Source: Yoonia sp.
GTDB taxonomy: Bacteria > Pseudomonadota > Alphaproteobacteria > Rhodobacterales > Rhodobacteraceae
Direction of reading: 5' to 3'
DNA length: 64,000 bases
NCBI RefSeq assembly: GCF_018402175.1
Contig: NZ_JAGYJK010000018.1
Location: forward strand, 372,001-436,000
Shown here: piece by piece, positions 42,711 through 53,215 of the stretch
How the letters are laid out: each line of letters opens with the position of its first letter
How positions within the stretch are numbered: the stretch's first letter is position 1
Program-made: the position numbers and the translations under genes
The notes under the pieces: model-generated
Seen by the model: only the letters and a program-made list of their open reading frames with translations
Databases searched by the model: none
What the model was told of the DNA's origin: nothing

Positions 42711-44471
42711 ATGAACATACCACAAGATCATGCGTTTCTAGGGGTGGCTGCGTCCTTGACAGGTCGTCGTTGGGTTGGGCCAAACGCGCAGGAAGACCGC
42801 GCTGCCGAGGCGATGGCGCAGGCGACCAACCTGCCGCCCGCGCTCTGCCGGACATTGGCGCGCCGCGGCGTGCCGTCGCCCGAGGCGGCGTTGTTCCTAG
42901 CCCCCACCCTGCGCGATCTGCTGCCTGATCCACGCAGTTTGCGTGATATGGAAAAGGCGGCCATGCGGTTTTTGCAGGCCGTGGCAGGGCGCGAGCGGAT
43001 CGCGATTTTTGCCGATTATGACGTGGATGGCGGGGCGTCTGCCGCGCTTTTGATCGTCTGGCTGCGGCAGAGGGGATTGCGCGCGACGCTGTATATCCCT
43101 GACCGCATCGACGAAGGGTACGGCCCCAATGAACCGGCCATGGCAGAATTGGCTGCGGCGCATGACCTGATCATCTGCGTCGATTGCGGGACGCTGTCGC
43201 ATGGCCCGATTGCCGCGGCGATAGGCGCGGATGTGATCGTGCTGGACCATCATCTGGGGGGTGAAACCCTGCCTGCGGCCCATGCTGTCGTGAACCCCAA
43301 CAGGCAGGACGAAAGCGGTGATCTGGCGCATCTCTGTGCCGCGGGCGTTGTATTTCTGATGCTGGTCGAGGCGAACCGGCAATTGCGCCTGACGGGCACG
43401 GCGGGGCCGGATCTGATGACGATGCTCGATCTTGTGGCGCTGGCCACGGTCGCCGATGTCGCCCCCCTGGTCGGGGTGAACCGCGCCTTTGTGCGCCAAG
43501 GGCTGGCGGTGATGGCGCGCCGTGCGCGCGTGGGCCTGACGGCGCTGGCCGATGTGGCGGGGCTGGATGCGGCGCCCACGGCCTATCATCTGGGGTTCTT
43601 GCTGGGGCCGCGGGTCAATGCGGGCGGGCGGATCGGCAAGGCCGATCTGGGGGCACGATTGCTGGCCACCGATGATCCGGCAGAGGCGCGCGATCTGGCG
43701 GATATGCTGGACCAGTTGAACACCGACCGGCGCGCCGTGGAACAGGCGGTCCGCGATGTGGCCATCGCACAGGCGCTGGCACGCGGCACGGATGGTCCGC
43801 TGGTCTGGGCGGCGGGCGAAGGCTGGCATCCGGGCGTCGTCGGCATCGTCGCGGCCCGGCTGAAAGAGGCCACCAACCGCCCCGCCATCGTGATCGGGTT
43901 CGAGGATGGGATCGGCAAAGGATCAGGCCGGTCGGTATCGGGCATTGATCTGGGGGCTGCGATCCAGCGGCTGGCCAACGAGGGCCTGTTGCTGAAAGGG
44001 GGCGGGCACAAGATGGCGGCGGGGCTGAGTGTCGCGCAGGACAGGCTGGAACCGGCGATGGCGCGGCTGGCAGAATTGCTGGACAAACAGGGGGCCAGCG
44101 CGCTGGGGCCTGCCGATCTGCGGTTGGACGGGATCCTGATGCCGGGGGCGGCCACCGTCGATCTGGTGACCTTGCTGGATGATGCGGGGCCGTTCGGCGC
44201 GGGCGCGCCTGCGCCGCGTTTTGCTTTCCCCGATTGCCAGATTCTTTTCGCCAAGCAGGTGGGCGAAACCCATCTCAAGATCAGCTTTGGCGACGGGCTG
44301 GGCACGCGCATCGATGCGATCTGTTTCGGGGCGATGGACGGGCCTTTGGGGCCTGCGCTGTTGCAGCATAACGGCACCCGGTTCCACCTTGCCGGACGGA
44401 TCGAAGTCAATGTCTGGCAAGGCCGCCAATCGGTGCAATTGCGCCTTGAAGACGCCGCCTCCGCGCATTGA
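42711..44471 (+). CDS. recJ: Single-stranded-DNA-specific exonuclease RecJ
   Basis: A 586-residue DHH-family 5'-3' exonuclease. The catalytic motifs are FADYDVDGGASAALLIVWLR, DLIICVDCGT and VIVLDHHLGGE, with the DHHA1 motif GKGSGRSVSGIDLGAAIQRL later and an OB fold at the C terminus. It acts in recombination and mismatch repair. The 3' neighbour is tRNA-Glu, about 75 bases downstream. Confidence 0.96.
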   Translation: MNIPQDHAFLGVAASLTGRRWVGPNAQEDRAAEAMAQATNLPPALCRTLARRGVPSPEAALFLAPTLRDLLPDPRSLRDMEKAAMRFLQAVAGRERIAIFADYDVDGGASAALLIVWLRQRGLRATLYIPDRIDEGYGPNEPAMAELAAAHDLIICVDCGTLSHGPIAAAIGADVIVLDHHLGGETLPAAHAVVNPNRQDESGDLAHLCAAGVVFLMLVEANRQLRLTGTAGPDLMTMLDLVALATVADVAPLVGVNRAFVRQGLAVMARRARVGLTALADVAGLDAAPTAYHLGFLLGPRVNAGGRIGKADLGARLLATDDPAEARDLADMLDQLNTDRRAVEQAVRDVAIAQALARGTDGPLVWAAGEGWHPGVVGIVAARLKEATNRPAIVIGFEDGIGKGSGRSVSGIDLGAAIQRLANEGLLLKGGGHKMAAGLSVAQDRLEPAMARLAELLDKQGASALGPADLRLDGILMPGAATVDLVTLLDDAGPFGAGAPAPRFAFPDCQILFAKQVGETHLKISFGDGLGTRIDAICFGAMDGPLGPALLQHNGTRFHLAGRIEVNVWQGRQSVQLRLEDAASAH

Positions 44472-44546
44472 CGCGGGTTTGGAAAAAACCGTAAATTCCC
44501 CCTTGCGCGCGCTGCGGGCTTTGCCTAAAAGCGCGACACCAAGCGC

Positions 44547-44621
44547 GGTCCCTTCGTCTATCGGTTAGGACGTCAGGTTTTCAACCTGAAAAGAGGGGTT
44601 CGATTCCCCTAGGGACTGCCA
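44547..44621 (+). tRNA. tRNA-Glu (TTC)
   Basis: A 75-base cloverleaf: acceptor GGTCCCT/AGGGACT, anticodon stem CAGGT/ACCTG around loop TTTTCAA (anticodon TTC), T arm GGGG-TTCGATT-CCCC, discriminator G and encoded CCA. Confidence 0.96.
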
Positions 44622-44788
44622 TGGTGAAATTCATCAGAAAATTGTCATAAAATCAATGTATTAGAGCTGTGATCGCTGATAATCCTGCGCGCGGATGTAG
44701 CATTTTTCGGTTTTGTGGTCGGTTCGGTTGTTTCGCCCCCTGCCCAGCCGCGCTAGGCTGGCGCGAAGATGACAGAAGGATTGCAAAA

Positions 44789-45217
44789 ATGACCCTGACC
44801 TACCTGCACACGATGGTGCGCGTGAACAACCTCGAGGCGTCGATGGCGTTTTACGCCTTGCTTGGCCTGCGCGAGACGCGGCGCATCGACAATGACAAGG
44901 GGCGGTTTTCGCTCGTGTTCATGGCGCCGCCGGGACAAGAGGACTGTCCGGTCGAGCTGACCTATAACTGGGATGGCGATGACGGCTTGCCGTCGGACAG
45001 CCGCCATTTCGGGCATCTGGCCTATCGCACCAGCGATATCTATGCTTTGTGCCAGCATCTGATGGACAATGGCGTGACGATCAACCGCCCGCCCCGCGAT
45101 GGGCACATGGCCTTTGTGCGGTCGCCTGACAATATTTCCATCGAATTGCTGCAGGAAGGCGACAACCTGCCGCCGGCTGAACCTTGGGCCAGCATGGGCA
45201 ATACCGGCCACTGGTAA
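44789..45217 (+). CDS. gloA: Lactoylglutathione lyase (glyoxalase I)
   Basis: A 142-residue VOC-fold metalloenzyme. Metal ligands are visible as H7 (YLHTMVRV), the glutamate in VELTYNWD, the histidine in HFGHLAYRT and the late glutamate in ISIELLQEG. It converts the methylglyoxal-glutathione hemithioacetal to lactoylglutathione. An in-frame extension to 44669 lacks family similarity; I chose the ATG at 44789. It converges with the MarR-type gene. Confidence 0.94.
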   Translation: MTLTYLHTMVRVNNLEASMAFYALLGLRETRRIDNDKGRFSLVFMAPPGQEDCPVELTYNWDGDDGLPSDSRHFGHLAYRTSDIYALCQHLMDNGVTINRPPRDGHMAFVRSPDNISIELLQEGDNLPPAEPWASMGNTGHW

Positions 45218-45239
45218 GGCCGGCACCGGTCAGGTCCGG

Positions 45240-45761
45240 TCAATAGATATAGCGGATCTGATCGCTCCAATACCGTTCAACTCGGCGGAGTGCGGAGGAA
45301 ATGCCGTCAAGACCGGCATGGTCCAGCACCTGCCGGTCCAACAGGCCATCGGCATGGGTGGCAAACAGTTTCGCCACGATCAACCGCACATTGCGCCCTT
45401 TTTCGGTCAGGCGCACCCGTACTGACCGGCGGTCGATTTCGCTGCGCTGGTGGTGCATATAGCCAAGTTCGACCAGTTTCTTGAGGTTGTAGGACACGTT
45501 CGAGCCTTGGTAATAGCCGCGCGATTTCAATTCGCCTGCCGTCACCTCGTTTTCGGCGATGTTGAACAATAGCAGCGCCTGCACCGCGTTGATTTCAAGA
45601 ATACCGACCCGTTCGAATTCATCCTTGATCACGTCCAGCAGCAACCGGTGCAAACGTTCGACCAAGGTCAGGACATCCAGATAGGACGCCATGAAGGTTG
45701 CGCTGCGCGCGTCCGTCAAGCCGGATTTATCCTGCTTTCCCAGATTGGTATGAACGCTCAT
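45240..45761 (-). CDS. ldtR: MarR-family regulator, LdtR-like
   Basis: A 173-residue winged-helix regulator. The DNA-binding part is ILEINAVQALLLFNIAENEV, then YYQGSNVSYNLKKLVELGYM and the wing HHQRSEIDRRSVRVRLTEKG. This matches the LdtR/MarR subgroup of alphaproteobacteria; in Liberibacter LdtR controls an L,D-transpeptidase and osmotic tolerance. I prefer the methionine MSVHTN at 45761 over an upstream start. No obvious ligand or operator is visible. Confidence 0.82.
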   Translation of the reverse strand: MSVHTNLGKQDKSGLTDARSATFMASYLDVLTLVERLHRLLLDVIKDEFERVGILEINAVQALLLFNIAENEVTAGELKSRGYYQGSNVSYNLKKLVELGYMHHQRSEIDRRSVRVRLTEKGRNVRLIVAKLFATHADGLLDRQVLDHAGLDGISSALRRVERYWSDQIRYIY

Positions 45762-45818
45762 CCCGCTGCTCCGTCTGCTGTTATGCAGAGGGTCTAAGGC
45801 AAACAAACCAATATAAGG

Positions 45819-46100
45819 TTAATGCGCCGCCGCAGGGCGCGTGACCCCCTGCGCGCCTGCCGCGATCCGCGCGATCATTTCGGCATAAACATCAGGCACC
45901 GCGAATTGCCCGCCGACCCAACCATACAGATCATGGTCGTTTTCGGACAATAGCGCGTCATAAAGCGCCAGCTCCGCATCATCCATATCCGCCAGATGGC
46001 CAGCAGCAAAGGCCGACAGGATCAGGTCCATTTCCTTGATCCCGCGCCGCATCGACCGCATGTGCAACCGTTTGCGGGTGTGTTCGATGGTTTCTGTCAT
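45819..46100 (-). CDS. sdhE: Succinate dehydrogenase assembly factor 2 (SdhE)
   Basis: A 93-residue flavinylation factor (YgfY/SDHAF2 family). The defining RGxxE motif is in RRGIKEMDLILSAFAAGHLA, followed by LYDALLSENDHDLYGWVGGQ. It promotes covalent FAD attachment to SdhA, encoded elsewhere. Its ATG overlaps the stop of the XRE-regulator gene (ATGA), so both are translated together. Confidence 0.95.
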   Translation of the reverse strand: MTETIEHTRKRLHMRSMRRGIKEMDLILSAFAAGHLADMDDAELALYDALLSENDHDLYGWVGGQFAVPDVYAEMIARIAAGAQGVTRPAAAH

Positions 46101-46492
46101 AATGTCCTGCGCATTGCTGTCTGAAGCTGTTTTTCCACTTGCCCCATCTTGTCAAGCGTCTGCACCATCTGCGCGCGCAGGCGCCGCATCTCTTGCATCA
46201 GGGCTGCCACATCGGCGGGGATTTCGGTGGCATCATCGGGGGCGGCCAGCCCGTCGCCCAGCCCGGTCATCAACCAGCCCAGCGATACGCCCAGCATTCC
46301 TGCCAGCATCTGCAGCCGGTTGGCGCGCGGTTCGCCCATGTCATTTTCCCAAGATACCAAGGTTGCGAACTTGACGCCCAGCGACTTGGCAAGGTCTTTC
46401 TGGCTCAGCCCTGCGGCTTCGCGCGCGCCTGCCAGCCTGTCGCCAAAGGTCGCGGCCTCGGGGCTGTACCAATCGCTGTCTGTTTCGGTCAC
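46097..46492 (-). CDS. XRE-family helix-turn-helix regulator
   Basis: A 131-residue protein. The Cro/CI-type HTH is GDRLAGAREAAGLSQKDLAK, then SLGVKFATLVSWENDMGEPR and ANRLQMLAGMLGVSLGWLM. The C-terminal helix (AALMQEMRRLRAQMVQTLDK) is probably a coiled-coil dimerisation segment. It starts with GTG at 46492 (AAGGAG upstream). It is divergent from the aminotransferase with about 80 bases between, and translationally coupled to sdhE. The regulatory target is unknown; sdhE itself or aspC are candidates by position. Confidence 0.88.
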   Translation of the reverse strand: MTETDSDWYSPEAATFGDRLAGAREAAGLSQKDLAKSLGVKFATLVSWENDMGEPRANRLQMLAGMLGVSLGWLMTGLGDGLAAPDDATEIPADVAALMQEMRRLRAQMVQTLDKMGQVEKQLQTAMRRTL

Positions 46493-46557
46493 ACGGGACT
46501 CCTTGGTTCTTGCTAAGCTTGCTCGCCTCGTCTTATGTCACGGATAGTGCAATTTGA

Positions 46558-47775
<1,218 letters not shown>

Positions 47776-47804
47776 CGCGCAAAGCGGGTGTTCAGCCAAA
47801 AGCG

Positions 47805-47837
47805 GGCGCGCGCTGCGCGCCGCGCGGGAGTATTTTG
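47805..47837 (+). terminator. Intrinsic terminator of aspC
   Basis: A perfect 7-bp stem GGCGCGC/GCGCGCC with GCT loop (47805-47821) is followed by GCGCGGGAGTATTTTGG. It shares the GGGAGTATTTT tail with other elements. Confidence 0.75.
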
Positions 47838-47910
47838 GACAAAGCGAACAGGCCTTTTCGGTGCAAAAGGGTGGGCGCATTGCGTGATGGCGTCAGCGGC
47901 GGTCGAGGCG

Positions 47911-48864
47911 TTATGACGTGAGGCCCTGCGGCAGCGCGCGCCCTTCGTCCCATGCGATGATATTATCCAGCGCCATCTGGCCCATCGCCTCGCGGACTTC
48001 CAAGGCGGCTGTGCCCAGATGCGGCAGGATCACGACGTTTTCCAATGCGCGCAGCGCGTCAGGCACAATGGGTTCCTTGGCAAAGACATCCAGCCCTGCC
48101 CCCGCGATCTGACGCTTTTGCAAGGCGGCGATCAGCGCGTCTTCGTCCACCACATCGCCGCGCGCGATATTGACGAAAATACCGTTCGGTTTCATCGCGG
48201 CCAAGGCGGCCGCGTCGATCAGGCCGGTATTGCTGCCGCCCCCCGGCACGGTGACGACGATGATATCAGCCCGCCCCATCAGATCATGCAGGCTGTCCAC
48301 CTGCTGTGCCGGTATATCCACCATCTTGGGCGAGCGGTTGAAATACAGGACCGGCATATTGAACCCGTAAAGACAGCGCCGCGCGACGGCTTGTCCGATC
48401 CGGCCCATGCCGACGATGCCCACGGTCTTGCCCGTCACATGGGTGCCCAGCATCTGTGTGGGCTGCCAGCCGGTCCATTGGCCTGCGCGTACCAGCCTTT
48501 CGCCTTCGCCCGCGCGGCGGCAGGCGGACAGGATCAGCGTCATGCCGATATCGGCGGTCGCATCGGTCACGGCACCCGGCGTGTTGGACACGGCGACACC
48601 GGCGGCACGGGCGGCGGCCACGTCGATATGGTTATAACCCACCCCGAAATTGGCCAGCACACCGCAGCGGATATCGCCGGTGAATGCCGCTGCGGCAAAG
48701 CCATCGCCCAAGGTTGGCAGGATCGCGTCGTAATCGCGCAGGGCGGCGGCAGCCTCGGCCACGGTCAGCCCAGTGGTTTCGGTGCGCAGGGTCACGTCAA
48801 ACCGCGCGCGGGCGGCGGCAAGTGTTGCCTCTGGCAAGCCCCGTGTGATCAGAAGTTTTTTCAA
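47911..48864 (-). CDS. D-isomer 2-hydroxyacid dehydrogenase (glyoxylate/hydroxypyruvate reductase-like)
   Basis: A 317-residue NAD(P)-dependent enzyme. The Rossmann motif is [16 protein letters not shown]. The catalytic arginine is in [20 protein letters not shown], the glutamate in DVFAKEP and the histidine in [10 protein letters not shown]. It starts with a TTG at 48864 that overlaps the TGA of the upstream CsaA-like gene, so translation is coupled. Likely substrates are glyoxylate or hydroxypyruvate, a common annotation for this sequence type; not proven. Confidence 0.88.
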   Translation of the reverse strand: MKKLLITRGLPEATLAAARARFDVTLRTETTGLTVAEAAAALRDYDAILPTLGDGFAAAAFTGDIRCGVLANFGVGYNHIDVAAARAAGVAVSNTPGAVTDATADIGMTLILSACRRAGEGERLVRAGQWTGWQPTQMLGTHVTGKTVGIVGMGRIGQAVARRCLYGFNMPVLYFNRSPKMVDIPAQQVDSLHDLMGRADIIVVTVPGGGSNTGLIDAAALAAMKPNGIFVNIARGDVVDEDALIAALQKRQIAGAGLDVFAKEPIVPDALRALENVVILPHLGTAALEVREAMGQMALDNIIAWDEGRALPQGLTS

Positions 48865-49199
48865 TGCAAACGCCCCCCCAAAGGCACATCTTGGTCAGGG
48901 CCGACCAGCACGACCGCGCCATCCGCATCGGGCATGCCCAGCACCAGCACTTCGGACATGAATTTACCGATCTGGCGGGGCGGAAAATTCACCACCGCCA
49001 GCACCTGTTTGCCGACCAGCGTCTCGGGGGCATAATGCACCGTGATCTGGGCGGATGTCTTTTTCTCGCCAATCTCGGGGCCGAAATCGATCCAGAGCTT
49101 GATCGCGGGCTTGCGCGCTTCGGGGAAAGCTTCGGCGCGGGTCACGGTGCCGACGCGCACATCGACCTTGAGGAAATCGTCGAAAGAAATCTCATTCAT
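48861..49199 (-). CDS. CsaA-like tRNA-binding-domain protein
   Basis: A 112-residue OB-fold protein: [20 protein letters not shown], then [20 protein letters not shown] and [20 protein letters not shown], the tRNA_bind (PF01588) pattern of CsaA. Bacillus CsaA has chaperone and tRNA-binding activity. It overlaps proC by 8 bases on one side and the 2-hydroxyacid dehydrogenase by 4 on the other. I start at the MNEISFDD methionine; the upstream extension lies within proC. Confidence 0.88.
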   Translation of the reverse strand: MNEISFDDFLKVDVRVGTVTRAEAFPEARKPAIKLWIDFGPEIGEKKTSAQITVHYAPETLVGKQVLAVVNFPPRQIGKFMSEVLVLGMPDADGAVVLVGPDQDVPLGGRLH

Positions 49200-50007
49200 T
49201 GGCCAGTTCCCGCGCGCGGTTGGCGGCAGCGGCGACCGCACGGCGCATCAGGTCGGTCAGGCCCTTGTGCTTGTCCATCAGCACGTCGAGTGCGGCCTGC
49301 GTGGTGCCATTGGGCGATGTGACGTTGATCCGCAATTGCGCGGGATCTTCATCGGCGGTTTCGGCCAATTCGCCCGCGCCGCCCACGGTGGCCTTGGCCA
49401 GATCCATCGCCATCTGCGGCGTCAGCCCTTGGGCGACACCGGCGGCGGCAAGCGCCTCGATCATGTGAAAGACATAGGCCGGGCCGGAGCCGGATACGGC
49501 GGTCACCGCATCCATCTGGGATTCATCATCCAGACGCACGGTCTGGCCGACGGCCCAGAGCAGCGCCTCGGCCAGATCAAGATCGGCGTCCGTCGTCTTG
49601 GCATTGCCGATCAGCGCGGTGATGCCCCGGCCAATGGCGGCGGGGGTGTTCGGCATGGCGCGGATGATGGGGGTGTCTTCGCCAAAGGCCGCCTCGAATG
49701 TGGCAATCGGCGTGCCTGCGGCGATGGAAATGATCAGGGTCTTGCCCGTGCCAAACGATTTCACATCGGGCAAGGCGGTCATCATCATCTGCGGCTTGAC
49801 CGCGATCACGGCGATGGCGGGGCTTTCGGGCAGGGTGCCGCCGATATGGACGCCTTGTTGTTTCAACCAGTCCGACGGATGCGGGTCGATCACCCAGACC
49901 GACGCAGCAGGCAGCCCGTTGCGCAGCCAGCCCGCCAGCATCGCCGACCCCATCTTGCCGCAGCCCAGCAAGACCAGACCACGCACGGCAACTTCGTTCA
50001 TATTCAT
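49192..50007 (-). CDS. proC: Pyrroline-5-carboxylate reductase
   Basis: A 271-residue enzyme of proline synthesis. The nucleotide motif is [20 protein letters not shown]. The C-terminal signature is [20 protein letters not shown], with [20 protein letters not shown]. The ATG at 50007 has AGAGGTG upstream; a second ATG two codons later is possible. It heads proC-csaA-like-dehydrogenase, all overlapping. Confidence 0.94.
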   Translation of the reverse strand: MNMNEVAVRGLVLLGCGKMGSAMLAGWLRNGLPAASVWVIDPHPSDWLKQQGVHIGGTLPESPAIAVIAVKPQMMMTALPDVKSFGTGKTLIISIAAGTPIATFEAAFGEDTPIIRAMPNTPAAIGRGITALIGNAKTTDADLDLAEALLWAVGQTVRLDDESQMDAVTAVSGSGPAYVFHMIEALAAAGVAQGLTPQMAMDLAKATVGGAGELAETADEDPAQLRINVTSPNGTTQAALDVLMDKHKGLTDLMRRAVAAAANRARELANE

Positions 50008-50082
50008 CGGCGGCACCTCTTGTCGGAATTCCAACAGGTTACGCCACGCCAAGGCGAAGGAAAACCCACCTTGGCGAAATTT

Positions 50083-50586
50083 TCAGGCGCGCCCGTAGGC
50101 GCCGGCGATGGCGATTTCCAGCGCCTGTTTGGGGGTCTTTTCGGCCCATGTCACCAGCTGGATCGCGGGGTAATATTGTTCGCAGGCATTGACCGCCGCA
50201 CCGATCATCGTGTCGATCTGGTCGGGGCCTGCGACCTGATCGCCTGCCAGCACCAGCCCGTAGCGGTAGACCATCAGGTTCTGCTCGTCCCACCATGTCA
50301 GCGACCCCGCCCACAGCCGGTCGTTGATCGCGTTCAGCGCCTCGTAAAGCGCGGGTTTGCGTGCGGCGGGGGGTTCCATCTCGAAGGTGCAGATCAGACG
50401 CAGGGTTTCGTCATAGGCCGACCAGGCCAAGGTGATCGAATAGGTGCGCCACTGGCCTTCGACGGCCATGGCGATCTGGTCGTCGTGGATACGGTCGAAT
50501 TCCCAGTCATGGGTTTCAGCGATATGTTCGACCAGATCGATCGGATGCAGATCATCGGCTTCAAAGTAATGTTCGGACAATGCCAT
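50083..50586 (-). CDS. YbjN-domain protein
   Basis: A 167-residue single-domain protein: HPIDLVEHIAETHDWEFDRI, then YSITLAWSAYDETLRLICTF and EMEPPAARKPALYEALNAIN, a type III secretion chaperone-like YbjN fold. Its cellular role is unknown; E. coli YbjN overexpression affects motility and stress responses. It lies 76 bases upstream of proC on the same strand and may be co-transcribed. Confidence 0.88.
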   Translation of the reverse strand: MALSEHYFEADDLHPIDLVEHIAETHDWEFDRIHDDQIAMAVEGQWRTYSITLAWSAYDETLRLICTFEMEPPAARKPALYEALNAINDRLWAGSLTWWDEQNLMVYRYGLVLAGDQVAGPDQIDTMIGAAVNACEQYYPAIQLVTWAEKTPKQALEIAIAGAYGRA

Positions 50587-50818
50587 ATGCTTGGCCTCAC
50601 TGTGTTGGCGCGGGGACTGTGAAATGCCCCTAGCGCTAGCTGCCTGCTCTAGGGGCGGTAGAGTTCACGTTTAACCCCTACAACATATCGTGTGGCAGGA
50701 TCGGCCACCTGTAAAGCAGTTTCTTGGGGATAACCCTGCCGTCACGAATATTTCACGCAGCACGATTGCCAACCGCCGCAGCACCGCACAGATTGCAAGC
50801 AACAAAGGAGCCTGCCCC

Positions 50819-51850
50819 ATGAACCTCGACCTGCTGAAACGACTTTGCGAAACACCCGGCGTGCCGGGCCATGAACACCGCGTGCGCGATCTGATCACAT
50901 CCGAGATCAAGGGAATGTTCGACGCGGTGACAACCGACCCGATGGGGTCATTGCTCTGCCGCCGCGACGCCAAGAAAAAAGACGCGCCGCGCATCATGCT
51001 GCTGTGCCATATGGATGAAATCGGCTTTCTGGTCAGCCATATCAGCAAGGACGGTTTTTTGTATCTGCAACCGGTTGGCGGTTTCGATCCGCGCAACCTG
51101 TTTTCGCGCCGCGTGCTGGTTTGCACCGATCAGGGCGATTTCAAGGGCGTGATGAACCCCGGCGGCAAGCCGATCCACATCTCATCCGCCGAAGACCGCA
51201 AAAAGGTGCCCGAAGTCACCGAATTCTTTGTCGATCTGGGGATGGGCAAGGCCGCCTGCGACAAGGTCAAGATCGGCGATTTCGTGGTGATGGACGAACC
51301 TTTCATCGAGATGGGCAACAAGGTCGTGTCCAAGGCGCTGGACAACCGCATCGCCTGCTGGCTGGGGATCGAGGCAATCCGCAAACTGGCAAAAAAAGGG
51401 CGCGGCGCGGAAATCCACGTGGCCTTTACCTGTCAGGAAGAGGTCGGATTGCGCGGTGCGCGCACCGCCGCCTATGCGATCAAGCCCGATATCGGGCTGG
51501 GCATTGATGTGACGCTGGCCTGCGACACGCCCGGCATCCCCGAAAAGGACGCCACCACCACCCAAGGCGCGGGATTCGGGCTGCATGTGCGCGATTCGTC
51601 CTTCATCGCCGACAAGGCATTGGTCGCGCAGATCGAGGCTTTGGCGATCCGCAAAAAGATCCCCTATCAGCGCACCATGCTGGCCGCGGGCGGCCAGGAC
51701 GGGGCCGCAGCGCAGCAGGCCGCCGCAGGCGCGCGCGCGGTCGGGATCGTGGTTGGCACCCGCTATATCCACACCGTGACCGAAATGGTCGACAAGGGCG
51801 ATCTACAGGCGGCGCTGGATATTCTGGTCGCCTATCTGTCGGAATTTTAA
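50819..51850 (+). CDS. M42-family aminopeptidase (FrvX/glutamyl aminopeptidase-like)
   Basis: A 343-residue dinuclear metallopeptidase. Metal ligands are seen in LLCHMDEIGFLVSHI, in ALDNRIAC and in FTCQEEVGLRGARTAAYAIK, where the second glutamate is the general base. The TET-type M42 peptidases remove N-terminal residues from short peptides in the cytoplasm. The ATG at 50819 has AAAGGAG upstream; longer frames start in the promoter region. It is monocistronic, followed by the convergent ubiK. Confidence 0.9.
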   Translation: MNLDLLKRLCETPGVPGHEHRVRDLITSEIKGMFDAVTTDPMGSLLCRRDAKKKDAPRIMLLCHMDEIGFLVSHISKDGFLYLQPVGGFDPRNLFSRRVLVCTDQGDFKGVMNPGGKPIHISSAEDRKKVPEVTEFFVDLGMGKAACDKVKIGDFVVMDEPFIEMGNKVVSKALDNRIACWLGIEAIRKLAKKGRGAEIHVAFTCQEEVGLRGARTAAYAIKPDIGLGIDVTLACDTPGIPEKDATTTQGAGFGLHVRDSSFIADKALVAQIEALAIRKKIPYQRTMLAAGGQDGAAAQQAAAGARAVGIVVGTRYIHTVTEMVDKGDLQAALDILVAYLSEF

Positions 51851-51982
51851 CCATCTGTGCGGCGGGGGATGCGCCATCCTCCGCCCGCGCCACGGCCAGC
51901 AATAGCGTCAATCACAGCGCGTGACGCATAGACCCCCAGATGCAAAGCGAAAGCCAGACTTGGCCTTGCGCCGTGCCGCCGG

Positions 51983-52231
51983 TCACTTTGCCTTTTTGGC
52001 TTCCAATGCGGCGATCCGCGCTGACAAAGCCTCGTTTTCTTCGCGGGCTTTCTGGGCCATGGCGCGCACGGCGTCGAATTCTTCGCGGGTCACGAAATCG
52101 CGGTCGGCCAGCCAGCGGTCCATCATGGATTTCATGGCCGTCTGCGCCTCGTCCCGCGCGCCTTGGGCGACACCCATGGCATTGGTCATCAACTGGCTCA
52201 GATCGTCGAAAATCTTGTTACGGTTCTGCAT
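51983..52231 (-). CDS. ubiK: Ubiquinone biosynthesis accessory factor UbiK
   Basis: An 82-residue protein (MQNRNKIFDDLSQLMTNAMG...) with the BMFP/YqiC architecture: N-terminal amphipathic helix and a C-terminal coiled coil (AMAQKAREENEALSARIAAL). UbiK assists the soluble Ubi complex in ubiquinone synthesis with UbiJ. It is divergent from lgt. The frame extends four residues upstream but the MQNRNK methionine fits the family. Confidence 0.9.
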   Translation of the reverse strand: MQNRNKIFDDLSQLMTNAMGVAQGARDEAQTAMKSMMDRWLADRDFVTREEFDAVRAMAQKAREENEALSARIAALEAKKAK

Positions 52232-52333
52232 GGCGCTCTCCAATCCTGTTCAGGCCTATATGGGGCCAAGCCGCGCCGCAGACAAGCCGCCCGCCCGCTT
52301 GACATCGTCGCAACCACGCATCACGACTGCGGC

Positions 52334-53215
52334 ATGTTTGCAGCAATTCCCTTTCCCGATATCTCGCCAGAGATTTTCAGCATCGACATCTTCGGCATGA
52401 CGCTGGCGCTGCGCTGGTATGCGATGGGCTATATCGTCGGCATCGCGCTGGGCTGGATGCTGATCAAAGCCGCGCTGCGCCGGCCGCATCTGTGGCGCAA
52501 CGGCGCGCCGATGGACCCCGCGCGGCTCGAGGATCTTTTGACCTATATCGTGCTGGGCGTGATCGGCGGCGGGCGGCTGGGTTATGTGTTTTTCTATCAA
52601 CCTGCCGCGTTTCTTGCCGATCCGGCCAGCATCATCCGGATATGGGAAGGCGGGCTGTCGTTTCACGGCGGTTTTGCCGGCGTTGTCATTGCGGTCTGGC
52701 TGTTCAGCCGCCGCCAGAGCGTGCCGCTGCCCGATCTGGCCGATATCATCGCGCTGGCGGCAACCCCTGCCATCCTGCTGGTGCGGATCGCCAATTTCAT
52801 CAATGCCGAGCTTTGGGGTCGCCCGACGGATGTACCTTGGGGCGTGATCTTTCCCGGCGATGCCGCGCAATCCTGTGCCACGACAACAGCGCCCTGCGTG
52901 CGCCACCCGTCACAGCTCTACGAGGCGGGGCTCGAAGGGTTGGTGCTGGGCGCTGTCTTGTTGCTTCTGGCGTTCCGGTTCGGCGGGTTGAAAAAACCCT
53001 GGCTGCTGTCAGGCCTCTTTTTCGCAGGCTACGGGATGTCGCGGTTCATCGTCGAATTCGTCCGCCAGCCTGATGCGCAATTCGTCAGCCCCGGCAATCC
53101 TCTGGGTTGGGCTGTACAATTTGGCGATTACGGTCTGACCATGGGACAGGTTCTGACGCTGCCCATGATTGTGATCGGACTTGTCGTCGTGATGGCGACC
53201 CTGCGCCGCAGATGA
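52334..53215 (+). CDS. lgt: Prolipoprotein diacylglyceryl transferase
   Basis: A 293-residue polytopic inner-membrane enzyme with about seven membrane segments. The Lgt signatures are SFHGGFAGVVIAVWLFSRRQ, RIANFINAELWGRPTDVPWG and RHPSQLYEAGLEG. It attaches diacylglycerol from phosphatidylglycerol to the lipobox cysteine of prolipoproteins, such as the lipoproteins encoded near 40013 and at the right window edge. I start at MFAAIPFPDISPE (52334). Its stop overlaps the midA start (ATGA). Confidence 0.96.
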   Translation: MFAAIPFPDISPEIFSIDIFGMTLALRWYAMGYIVGIALGWMLIKAALRRPHLWRNGAPMDPARLEDLLTYIVLGVIGGGRLGYVFFYQPAAFLADPASIIRIWEGGLSFHGGFAGVVIAVWLFSRRQSVPLPDLADIIALAATPAILLVRIANFINAELWGRPTDVPWGVIFPGDAAQSCATTTAPCVRHPSQLYEAGLEGLVLGAVLLLLAFRFGGLKKPWLLSGLFFAGYGMSRFIVEFVRQPDAQFVSPGNPLGWAVQFGDYGLTMGQVLTLPMIVIGLVVVMATLRRR

